From contig CAWFLT010000013.1 in assembly GCA_963816795.1 (NCBI GenBank), positions 1-64,000 of the forward strand: a stretch of 64,000 nt of DNA. The letters are read 5' to 3'. This document shows, piece by piece, positions 56,064 to 64,000 of the stretch. This DNA comes from CAWFLT01 sp963816795 (lineage in GTDB: Bacteria > Acidobacteriota > Vicinamibacteria > Vicinamibacterales > SCN-69-37). The notes under the pieces are model-generated. The model was given only the letters and a program-made list of their open reading frames with translations, was not told where the DNA came from and ran no database searches. Every line of letters starts with the position of its first letter. Positions within the stretch are counted from its first letter, which is position 1. The position numbers were made by a program, and so were the translations under genes.

Positions 56064-58357
56064 GCGTGTGCTGAATGCGTTCGAGCGTTTTCGGCTCGCC
56101 GCACAGCTTGAGAAACGCTTCACGCTCGAGATCCAGCAGGTGTTGCTCCGAGACCGTCGTCCGGTGCGGCAGTGCGCCGCCGGCGAGAACGGTCGCGAGC
56201 GTGCGGCCGACGAGCGGCGTCGTGCTCGCTGATGCGTCCGGCCCGCCACGCCAGGCGCACGCCGAGCTCGAGCGCGGCAAGAACGCTGTCTCCGCCGACA
56301 GGAATCGCGGTTCGGGGTAGCGGCGGCCGATAGCCCTGGCGCGCGAGCTCGAGGCCGACGGTTTTGGCGTCCGACAGCAGCCGCTCGCGGTTCATCGTGA
56401 TCCCGTCGACGTCACGCAGCAGCCCGAGCCGGACGGCGTCGGCGCCGCTCGTGGAAACTTTGGCCAGACCGATCGTCTCGAAGACGCGTTGCACGGCCGG
56501 CAGCAGATCCGCCTGAGGCGCGGGCGCAGGCTCGACCGATCGGGCGAGCATCTCCTTGGTCCCGCCCGCCGCGGGGATCAGGCCGACGCTGGTTTCGACC
56601 AGGCCGATGTAACTCTCGGCGGCCGCCTGGACGCGATCGCCGTGCAGGCAGATCTCGCATCCGCCACCAAGCGCCATGCCTGCGGGACACACCACGACGG
56701 GCACGCTCGAATAACGAAGCGCAGAGGTGGCCGCCTGGGCGGCTCGAATCAGGCCGTCAATCTCGTCCCAGCGGCCGGCCTGCGCCGCGAGGAGCAGCAG
56801 CCGCAGATTGGCGCCAGCCGAGAAATCCACGCCGTCGTTGCCGACGATCAGCGCGGCGAAGTTGGCGGTCGGCTTCCTCCACGCCGGCATGGAGCATCTC
56901 GAGCGTGTCGCCGCCGATCGCGTTCATCTTCGAGTGGAACTCGACGGCCAACGCGCCGTCGCCGAGATCGACGAGGCTGGCACCGGCGTTCTGCCGGACG
57001 ACGCGCTGTCGATCCCTGGCGGCCCGCAGGATCTGAAGATCGCCGCCGGCGGGTGGCACGCGGCCATCGCGAAACCGGTTGCGACTCGCCGCGATCACGT
57101 CCTCGATCAGAGGTGGCGGCGCCGGCTGGCCGAGCGCGTCCAGCAACTCGCGCAGACCGATCGCGTCGCAGATCTCGAACGGTCCCAGCTCCCAGCCGAA
57201 GCCCCACTGCATCGCCCGATCGACGTCGTCGATCGAAGGCGCGATCGTGGGGGCCACCCGCGCCGTGTACAGCAGCATCGGCCCGAGCGTGCGGCGGAGG
57301 AAGCGACCCACAGGATCGCGGCCGAGAAACAGCGTTCTGATGCGCGCGCCGACGTCGTCGATGGCCCGCGCGGCGTCCAACGCCGGCAGGCGGACAGGCT
57401 GCTTCGGCCGATACGTGAACGTCGCGGGATCGAGCGTGAGGATCTCGGACGATCCGTCGGGTTTCTTGCGGCGTTCGTAGAAGCCACGGCCGCTCTTTTC
57501 GCCAACCCAGCCACGCGCGATCAACTGTTCGACGATCGGCGGCAAGGCGAACGCCCGCCGCGCCTCGTCGTCGGGCAGCCGCTCCGCCAGGTCGCGCACC
57601 ACGTGGCCGAGCACGTCGATGCCGGCGATATCCATCGTCCGGAAGGTCGCGCTCTTTGGACGCCCGAGCGCCGGCCCGGTCATCGCGTCGATCTCTTCGA
57701 CGGTGTGCTCACCGGATTCGAGCGCGCGGAGGAGATGCATCAGCCCGTAGAGGCCGATGTGGTTCGCGATGAAGCCCGGCGTATCCCGTGCGATGACGAC
57801 GCCTTTGCCGAGGCGGAGATCGGCAAAGTGCCTCAGGCTCGCGACGACGGCGGGATCGGTGTCGCTCGTCGGGATGATCTCGAGCAGGCGCAGGTATCGC
57901 GGCGGGTTGAAGAAATGCGTGCCCAGCCAGTGACCGCCGGAATTCGTCGCTGCGGCCCTCGGCGATCGCAGCGATCGGAATGCCCGATGTGTTGGATGTG
58001 ACGATCGAGGCCGGCTGGCGGACCGCCTCGATCCGCTCGAGCAGCGATCGCTTGACACCGAGGTCTTCGACGACCGCCTCGACGATCCAATCGACGCCGC
58101 CGATCGTCGGGCAGGTCGTCGAAGCCTGCGGTCGTGATCAGCTCGATGGCTTCGGGCGTGTAGAACGGATCCGGCTTCAGCGCGCGCGCACGGGCGAGAC
58201 CCTGGCGCGCCAACTCGGGTGTCAGATCGAAGAGCCGCGTCGGCACGCCGGCGTTGGCCAGATGCGCCGCGATCTGCGCGCCCATCGTTCCAGCGCCGAG
58301 CACCGCAGCGGAGCGGATCATCCGCGTCCGATAGTACACGCGCAGCTCGGTCGACAT
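56035..58357 (-). CDS. FadN/FadB-like 3-hydroxyacyl-CoA dehydrogenase/enoyl-CoA hydratase (four to five frameshifts)
   Basis: The dehydrogenase half starts MIRSAAVLGAGTMGAQIAAH (NAD motif GxGxMG), then SNTSGIPIAAIAE, THFFNPPRYLRLLEIIPTSD and GFIANHIGLYGLMHLLRALE. The hydratase half has GANLRLLLLAAQAGRWDEID and GGGCEICLHGDRVQAAAESY, VETSVGLIPAAGGTKEML. The end is DLEREAFLKLCGEPKTLERI and HTLMTGKPLRN. This order (dehydrogenase first) matches FadN-type beta-oxidation enzymes of about 780 residues. Shifts fall near 58110, 57935, 56890 and 56230. The start may be ATG 58321. Its end overlaps the convergent kinase end by 29 bases. Confidence 0.87.
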
Positions 58358-58487
58358 CGCGGCGGAGCCGTGTCATCCTCTGGCGTTTCGGCGCCTGCTC
58401 ACTCGGGTCCGGAAAGATGTCACAATTGTCAGCCGCGTCGAGCGGGTGCGCCCCAGTCCTGCCGAAGCAGATCACGAGGAGGCGAAA

Positions 58488-59228
58488 TTGGCACTGTTCA
58501 AGCTGCTGCTCAAGGGGTTTGAGTTCCCGGCCGACCTCCCGGCCAAGAATTCCAACTTCCGCTTCGTCTACCAGCTGCGGCATTTCGACGCCGCCGATGA
58601 GACATGGGTCACGACTGAATCCGTCTCGCCGGGACTGAGCTCGTATTGGGAGTGCGATCAGTCGAAGGCGAAAGGCGGCGGTCAGGCGAAATACGTGCGG
58701 GACGCCGCGAACCCGCGGTTCGGCGCGCTGTCGCCGTGGGACCAGGTCATCGTGCTGGTGAACTCCAGCGAGCTCTTCCAGATGAGGGTGGTCGTCTACG
58801 ACGTCAACCGGGCCGACTGGGTCGATCGGCTCCGGGAGATCGGAGAGGGCCTGCTCGGCGCGCTGGTGGGCGCCGCGAAGAATCTCCCGATGCTCGCGGC
58901 TCCTGTGGGGACCGTCCTCGAGAAGGTCAAGGAGGCACTGGTCGACCTGATGGCCAGGAAGGACACCGTGCTGTTTTCCTTGATCTACGAGTTCGGCAGC
59001 GACCAGAGCACTCAGACGATCAACCTGCCGCACGGTGGTTATACCATGCGGCTCGAACTGGTCACGAGCGGTCAGGCGGCAGTGGCACGGGTCGCCGCGG
59101 GCGCGGCACTGACGAAGGGACGCATCGACACGAGCAGCGCATTCGCGCACGTGCCGGCGCCGCCTTCGGCACAGCGGTCGACGGCCAGGGTCTCGACGAA
59201 GCGAGCGAAGAAAGCGTCCAGAAAGTAG
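58488..59228 (+). CDS. Uncharacterised protein
   Basis: A TTG at 58488 preceded by GAGGAGG with 5 bases spacing is the best start and gives LALFKLLLKGFEFPADLPAK. The sequence has beta-rich stretches (NFRFVYQLRHFDAADETWVT, QVIVLVNSSELFQMRVVVYD) around a central hydrophobic helix pair (LLGALVGAAKNLPMLAAPVG, TVLEKVKEALVDLM). It ends in a basic low-complexity tail. About 246 residues. I do not recognise the family. It is followed 15 bases later by another uncharacterised gene. Confidence 0.6.
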   Translation: MALFKLLLKGFEFPADLPAKNSNFRFVYQLRHFDAADETWVTTESVSPGLSSYWECDQSKAKGGGQAKYVRDAANPRFGALSPWDQVIVLVNSSELFQMRVVVYDVNRADWVDRLREIGEGLLGALVGAAKNLPMLAAPVGTVLEKVKEALVDLMARKDTVLFSLIYEFGSDQSTQTINLPHGGYTMRLELVTSGQAAVARVAAGAALTKGRIDTSSAFAHVPAPPSAQRSTARVSTKRAKKASRK

Positions 59229-59243
59229 GTCGAGTCTCTACCC

Positions 59244-60299
59244 ATGCAGCTCCCGATCTCCGGCCGTCGTCCTCGAATCGCGGCGATGGGACTGCTCGGT
59301 CTCGTCCTGATAGCGGCGGCGGTGCACGCCGGGCGCACGCGCGACACGCTGCCAACGGCCCTGTCCGATCGCGAGTTCTGGTCACTCACCGAACAGTTGT
59401 CCGAGCCGGACGGCTTCTTTCGATCCAACTCGGGATCGCCGGACAACCTGCTTTCGAACGAGAGCAATATCTCAACGGTCGCCGCTGCGCTCAATGAGCG
59501 CGTCAAGCCCTCGGGCGTGTACCTGGGTGTCGGCCCCGAACAGAACTTCACCTATATCGCCGCCATCCGGCCGCGGATCGCGTTCATCACGGACATCCGG
59601 CGCGGGAACCTGCACCTGCATCTGATGTACAAAGCGCTCTTCGAGCTGTCAGCGAATCGCGCGGACTTCGTGGCACGGCTCTTCACCCGCAGCCGGCCAC
59701 CGGGCCTGACCAGCACGTCCACCGCGGCAGCGCTGATGGCCGCGTACCAGCGCGTCGAACCGGGCGATGACGCCGCGTTCAAGGCGAACCTGAAGGACAT
59801 CGTCGACCACCTGACCAAGTCGCGCGGCTTCCCGCTCGCGGCCGACGACCTCGCCGGCATCGAGTACGTCTACCGGAACTTCCATCGATTCGGACCTGAC
59901 ATCCATTACACGTCGTCCATCAACGGCAGATCGGGATCACGCTCCAGTTACGCCACGATCATGGCCGCGACCGATGGGATGACGGGGGTGGAGCGCACGT
60001 ACCTCGCGAATGAGGACCATTTCGTGCTGGTGAAGACCCTCCAGAGCCGGAATCTGATCGTCCCAATCGTCGGCGATTTCGCGGGACCGAAAGCCCTGCG
60101 GGCGGTCGGCGCGTTTCTCAAGGAGCGCGGTGCCGTCGTCAGCGCGTTCTATGTGTCGAACGTCGAGATGTACCTGCAGCGCAATGGCGTCTGGCCGGCG
60201 TTCTGCGCCAATGTGGCGACGATGCCGCTCGACACGGCGAGCGTGTTCGTCCGGCCCGGCAGCGGACGGAGCCGGCACGTTGAGCGCGATGGCGGCTGA
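59244..60299 (+). CDS. Conserved uncharacterised protein with an N-terminal membrane segment
   Basis: The 351-residue protein has an N-terminal hydrophobic helix (AAMGLLGLVLIAAAVHAG). The segments SDREFWSLTEQLSEPDGFFR, NLLSNES, GVYLGVGPEQNFTYIAAIRP, IAFITDIRRGNLHLHLMYKA and LFELSANRADFVARLF follow. This recurring arrangement (GvGPeQNFtYia--rP-iaFi-DiRR-N---hlmYKAlf) belongs, as far as I recall, to a conserved family with a methyltransferase-like fold and no known activity. The C-terminus (SVFVRPGSGRSRHVERDGG) may be affected by a frameshift near 60265. Confidence 0.7.
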   Translation: MQLPISGRRPRIAAMGLLGLVLIAAAVHAGRTRDTLPTALSDREFWSLTEQLSEPDGFFRSNSGSPDNLLSNESNISTVAAALNERVKPSGVYLGVGPEQNFTYIAAIRPRIAFITDIRRGNLHLHLMYKALFELSANRADFVARLFTRSRPPGLTSTSTAAALMAAYQRVEPGDDAAFKANLKDIVDHLTKSRGFPLAADDLAGIEYVYRNFHRFGPDIHYTSSINGRSGSRSSYATIMAATDGMTGVERTYLANEDHFVLVKTLQSRNLIVPIVGDFAGPKALRAVGAFLKERGAVVSAFYVSNVEMYLQRNGVWPAFCANVATMPLDTASVFVRPGSGRSRHVERDGG

Positions 60300-60352
60300 G
60301 ACGGCGAGCTGCGCGTTCAGGTCGCGCCAGATTCCGGGGCGTTGAACCGGCC

Positions 60353-60388
60353 GTAGACGCTCTACGTCTAAGGACGTAGACTGTCTAC
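60353..60388. promoter_or_regulatory. 36-bp palindromic PadR operator
   Basis: GTAGAC (60353-60358) pairs with GTCTAC (60383-60388), and CTACGTC (60362-60368) pairs with GACGTAG (60373-60379), around the same centre. Fourteen of 18 positions are symmetric. It ends 4 bases before the padR ATG, so bound repressor would block transcription or initiation. The TAC/GTA content fits PadR operators. Confidence 0.8.
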
Positions 60389-60392
60389 GCCC

Positions 60393-60752
60393 ATGAACAA
60401 ATCTCCCGACGATCGCCGCCTCGATCTGCTCCAGGGGACCCTCGACATGCTGGTCCTGCGGACGCTCCAATGGGGGCCGCAGCACGGACACGGCATCGGC
60501 CAGGCGATCCGGGCGCAGTCGGACGACCTCCTCAAGGTCGAAACCGGATCGCTCTATCCGGCGCTGCACCGGCTCGAGAAGCGCGGCTGGCTGAAGGCCG
60601 AGTGGGGCGTGAGCGAGGCCAACCAGCGCGCGAAGTACTACCGGTTGACCGCCACCGGCAAGGCGCAGTTGTCGCGTGAGCACGATCGCTGGTCGCAGTT
60701 GGTCCACGCGATTGGCCGCATCATGAACCCGGCACCAGAAGGCAAGGACTAG
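60393..60752 (+). CDS. PadR-family transcriptional regulator
   Basis: The 119-residue protein has the PadR winged helix: DLLQGTLDMLVLRTLQWGPQ, HGHGIGQAIRAQ, ETGSLYPALHRLEKRGWLKA and KYYRLTATGKAQL. A helical tail for dimerisation follows. This subtype almost always precedes an ADOP-type permease gene, as here, with 2 bases between the two genes. It probably represses the operon through the adjacent palindrome. The inducer is unknown. Confidence 0.93.
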   Translation: MNKSPDDRRLDLLQGTLDMLVLRTLQWGPQHGHGIGQAIRAQSDDLLKVETGSLYPALHRLEKRGWLKAEWGVSEANQRAKYYRLTATGKAQLSREHDRWSQLVHAIGRIMNPAPEGKD

Positions 60753-60754
60753 CC

Positions 60755-63407
60755 GTGCGCCCTGACGAACGCGACCTCGACGACGAGATTCGCGGCCACC
60801 TCGCTCTCAGCGTGAAGGATCGGATCGATCGGGGCGAAGCCCCTGACGCCGCTCGTCGCGCCGCGCTCGATGAATTCGGCTACGTCCCGTCGATTCGCGA
60901 CTCGATGCGTCAGGTCTGGTACAGCCGCTGGTTCGATGCCGCCGCGGATTTCTGGCAGGACATGCGCATCGGGCTCCGCTCGCTGCTCCGCGCCAAAGGC
61001 CTGGCCGCCACCGTCGTGGTCACCCTCGCGCTCGGAATCGGTGCCAACGCCGCGATCTTCAGCGTCGTGCGCGGCGTGCTGCTGCGCCCGCTCGTCAATC
61101 GCGGCGAGGATCGGTCTGGTCTACATCGGCCAGAGCGCGCCGGGCCTCGGCGCCGCCAACAGCACGTTCTCGGTCCCCGAGATCGAAGATTTCAAATCGC
61201 GCGCGACGACCATCAGCGCCTTCGGAGATTTCTCGACGATTGGCTTCACGATGGTCGGCCTCGGCGACGCGCGAGTCGTGAAGGCCGGCGTCGTCAGCGG
61301 CTCGTTCTTCGAGGTGATGGGCCTGCAGCCGGTGCTCGGCCGGCTGATCGAGGCGTCCGACGATGGCCCCGCTGCGGCAAGCGTGGCAGTGCTGACGCAT
61401 CGTTTCTGGACCGACTCGCTCGAAAGCGATCCGTCCGTCATCGGGAAGGTCATCCAGCTCGGCGCCAACAACACGACCGTCGTCGGCGTGCTGGAGCCGT
61501 CAGTGCCGTATCCCGCTGACACGGAAGTCATCGCGAACGTCGTGACGAGCTCGCATCATCTCGACGCGACGATGGTCACCGAGCGGACGCATCGCATGAC
61601 GGAGCTCTTCGGCCGGCTGGCGGTCGGGGCGTCAGTGGAGGACGCGCGCGCCGATCTGATCGCCGTGCACGCCGCGATGATGCGCGATCATCCCGGCGCC
61701 TATCCGGCGAGCGCCGGCACCCGGATCACCGTCAGGCTGTTGCGCGATCAGATCACGGCGCCGGCCAGAACGATTCTCCTCATCCTGGTCACGGCGGCGG
61801 GCCTGGTGTTCGTGATCGCCTGTTCGAACGTCGCCAACCTCATCCTGGCGCGCTCCCTCCGCCGCGAGGGTGAGCTGGCGGTGCGCGCCGCGCTCGGCGC
61901 CAGCCACGGCGCGCTGCGACGGACACTGCTCGCCGAAAGCCTGGTGCTGTGCGGCGCCGGTGCTGTGCTCGGCGTGTTGTTGGCGCATCCACTGCTGGCG
62001 GTCGTCGCCCGCTTCGCGGCACGATTCTCGGTGCGCGCGGTCGAGGTCACGGTGGACAACAGCCTGCTCGGCGTCGGCGCCGGCCTGGCGATCGCGGCGG
62101 CGGTCCTGCTGGCGTACATCCCGCGCCTCCCCGCCTTCGCCCCTCCGGGGCTTCGGCGCGGCGGGCCTGTCCACCGTAGCCTTGGCGAAGGTGGAAGCGT
62201 CAGGATCACTCCAAGCACCAACCGGCGGCTGCGCGCATTCGCCATGACGCAGATCGCGTTCTCGTTCGTCCTGCTGGCCGGTGCCGGAACGTTGCTGAGC
62301 TCGCTGCTCGCGCTTCAGACGGCAGACACCGGCATCGACCTGCGGCAGGTGCTGGCCCTCGATCTTCCGACGCCGTCGATGAGCCTGCGGGACGCCAAGG
62401 AGAAGGCGTTCTATCAGGACCTCACGCGACGGATCGACCAACTGCCCGGCGTCGAGGGCGTCGCGCTCGGGACCACCGTGCCGTGGCGCGACGCCGGACG
62501 CCTGTCCAACACGCTCCAGTACACCGTCGAGGGCCATGCGATCGCGCCCGGCCAGGAGTACCCGCGGGCGAGGTTGCGGGCGATCGCGCCCGGCTTTTTT
62601 ACCGTGCTCGGCGTCCCGATGATCGCCGGCCGCGAGTTCACGGACGACGACAGCGCCGAGAACGAGCCGGTCGTGATCGTGAGCGAGAGCATCGCCAACC
62701 GTCTGTTCGCCGGCCGCGACGCGGTGAATCAGATCTTCTGGTGGACGGATCCGCTGTTCGACAAAGCTCAACCGCGCCGCATCGTGGGCGTGGTGAGGGA
62801 CGTGGACGATGAGCATCTAGTTCCGCAACCGGCGCCGACGATCTATCACCCGGTGCAGCAGATCGGCGTCGCCGGGCGGTTGTTCGTCCGCGCGGAGGGC
62901 GACCCGTACTCGCTGGTCTTGCCGCTGCGGCAACTGATTCACGAGATCTCGCCAAACCAGCCAGTGGAACGCGCCGCGACGCTGGCGGACGTCCGCGCCG
63001 AGGTGCTGTCGCCAAACCGGCTCAGCGCGCTCGTGCTTTCAGGATTCGCCGGGGTCGCGCTGCTGATCGCGATGGTGGGTGTCGCCGGCGTCCTCGCATT
63101 CTCGGTCAACGCTCGGACCCGTGAGTTCGGTGTGCGGCTGGCCCTCGGTTCGTCTCCGCGTCGTCTCCTGCTCGGTGTCGTGCTCGAGGGCGCGCTCATC
63201 GTCGGGATCGGCATCGCGGCTGGAGCCGCCGGCGGCTTCGCATTCTCGAGCATTGCGACGAGCTATGTGGACAACATCCGGTTCCCGGGCGTGCTACCGA
63301 TCGCCGGCGCCGCGCTCATTCTCGCCGGCGCCGCGGTCGTCGCCTCGCTGATGCCCGCCGCGCGGGCGTCCCATGTGGATGTCTTGCAAGCGTTGAGGTC
63401 GGAATAG
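60755..63407 (+). CDS. ADOP-type ABC transporter permease (one frameshift, REP-like insert)
   Basis: A GTG start gives the ADOP N-terminal motif DLDDEIRGHLALSVKDRIDR and AALDEFGYV. MacB-type core and FtsX helices follow: LGIGANAAIFSVVRGVLLRP, then after a shift near 61110 STFSVPEIEDFKSRATTISA, VLTHRFWTDSLESDPSVIGK, FVIACSNVANLILARSLRRE and LAVRAALGASHGALRRTLLA. The second unit is AGVLAFSVNARTREFGVRLA and the end is MPAARASHVDVLQALRSE. A palindromic element at 62132-62194 is translated in frame between the two halves. Restored length is about 883 residues. No ATPase gene is adjacent, which is usual for this family. Confidence 0.9.
62132..62194. repeat. REP-like element inserted in frame within the ADOP permease gene
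   Basis: CGCCTTCGCCCCTCC at one end and TTGGCGAAGGTGG at the other are inverted. The interior has GGGGCTTCGGCGCGGCGGGC and CACCGTAGCC. It is 63 bases, a multiple of three, and adds about 21 residues rich in Pro, Gly and Arg to a linker. Its ends match those of the elements at 19029-19100 and 50141-50226. Confidence 0.55.
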
Positions 63408-64000
63408 ATGCAGACCAACACCTCAGTCACTCGGAAACCGATTCGGCTGTGGCCCGGCGTCGCCGCTGCGGTCGTGATTTGCGTGATGCGGTTCATCCTG
63501 CCACTCGCGGTCCCGGACACCCTGCTCATCGGTATGCTCGGCGCCCTGGCCGGCGTCGTGATTATCCTGGTGTGGTGGCTGTTCTTCAGCCGCGCGCCGT
63601 GGGTCGAGCGCATCGGCGCCCTCCTCCTGATCGTCCTGACGCTGTACGTGACGAAGTGGCTGGTGCATCCGTCCATCGCCGGCGGCATGATGGGCCTGCT
63701 GCTCCCGATCGGCGCTGCGCCCATCGTGGCCGTGGCGCTCGTCGCGGCGGTCGCGCTCAGTCGCAACCACTCAGCGAGCGTCCGCCGCGCCTCGATGGCC
63801 GTCGCGATCCTGCTGGCGTGTGGAGTGTTCACTCTGCTCCGGACCGACGGCATCATGAGCGGCGCCTCACAGTTCGCCTGGCGGTGGACGCCGACGGCAG
63901 AAGAACGGCTCCTCGCTCAGCAACGCGACGAGCCGGCCATCGCGCCGCCACCGGCGCCACCCAGTACCGAACCTGTGGCCGTTCCACCGGCGCCGGTCGC
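63408..64000 (+). CDS. Membrane-anchored protein, probably PQQ-like propeller (N-terminal part only)
   Basis: The ATG at 63408 directly follows the permease stop, and the frame is open to the window edge. About five transmembrane helices are visible (LWPGVAAAVVICVMRFILPL, IGMLGALAGVVIILVWWLFF, IGALLLIVLTLYVTKWL, LLLPIGAAPIVAVALVAAVA, ASMAVAILLACGVFTLL). A linker with FAWRWTPTAEERLLAQQRDE then a Pro/Ala-rich stretch follows. In acidobacteria this N-terminal layout usually leads into a PQQ-binding-like propeller domain. That part lies beyond the window, so the call is an inference. Confidence 0.65.
   Translation, partial: MQTNTSVTRKPIRLWPGVAAAVVICVMRFILPLAVPDTLLIGMLGALAGVVIILVWWLFFSRAPWVERIGALLLIVLTLYVTKWLVHPSIAGGMMGLLLPIGAAPIVAVALVAAVALSRNHSASVRRASMAVAILLACGVFTLLRTDGIMSGASQFAWRWTPTAEERLLAQQRDEPAIAPPPAPPSTEPVAVPPAPV

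Noticed and set aside
56727..58001. 424-codon plus-strand frame opposite the FadN-like gene
   Set aside because: It has no domain. The minus strand carries dehydrogenase and hydratase motifs.

Overview
The window is about 64 kb of high-GC chromosomal DNA. It most likely comes from an acidobacterium of the Vicinamibacteria type. The inference rests on gene style, not on a marker gene: two MacB/FtsX-type permeases, one directly behind a PadR regulator; three large Hanks-type serine/threonine kinases (one TPR, one TolB-like propeller, one AAA/TPR); PQQ-like propeller proteins; ankyrin proteins that share an N-terminal helical module; and an Flp-pilus (tad) fragment. No rRNA, tRNA, CRISPR array or origin was recognised.

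Layout. 1-1.9 kb is a junk-rich segment: a truncated glycosyltransferase-like end, a decayed DUF499 ATPase end, higBA and another gene tail. 1.9-5.0 kb (minus) is flp-tadE-cpaB-cpaC, cut off before cpaE/cpaF/tadB/tadC. 5.5-6.7 kb holds a DUF192 protein and a beta-barrel protein. 6.7-13.7 kb is a toxin-antitoxin graveyard: vapBC in one complete and two partial copies, two ParE-type modules, mntA-hepT, a UPF0175 antitoxin with a beheaded PIN gene, an orphan MNT nucleotidyltransferase, DUF4160/DUF2442, RAYT transposase remnants, and a 157-bp MITE with a target duplication. 13.8-19 kb has two paralogous ankyrin proteins around a serine hydrolase. 19.5-24 kb has parDE, DUF502, a sulfatase, and a vapC gene interrupted by methyltransferase and AraC fragments. 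24-30.2 kb (minus) is a tight five-gene redox operon: an MFS/nitrate-porter-like protein fused to a NarI-like membrane domain, a molybdopterin oxidoreductase, a four-cluster ferredoxin, a Rieske protein and a small membrane protein. 30.4-44.6 kb holds a kinase-TPR protein, a beta-barrel protein, a flavin amine oxidase, an SRPBCC protein, an Lhr-type helicase, OsmC, a PQQ propeller and a GPP34 protein. 44.9-64 kb holds the permeases, two more kinases, an ArsR-SRPBCC pair, a FadN/FadB-like beta-oxidation enzyme, two uncharacterised proteins, and PadR with its permease.

A dominant feature is the number of frameshifts. More than 40 single-base shifts are needed to read otherwise full-length conserved genes (Lhr needs about nine, the FadN-like enzyme and the AAA kinase four to five each). 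Because they hit housekeeping-type genes evenly, most are probably assembly or read errors. The toxin-antitoxin and RAYT segments also show real decay (duplications, deletions, an insertion with a target duplication). Coordinates for frameshifted genes span the reconstructed gene.

How the genes work together. The 24-30 kb operon probably imports an oxyanion such as nitrate and carries electrons through heme, Rieske and Fe-S centres to a cytoplasmic molybdenum enzyme. The PadR-permease and ArsR-SRPBCC pairs each carry a clear palindromic operator at the regulator start and look autoregulated. The tad genes are unlikely to build a pilus without the missing motor genes.
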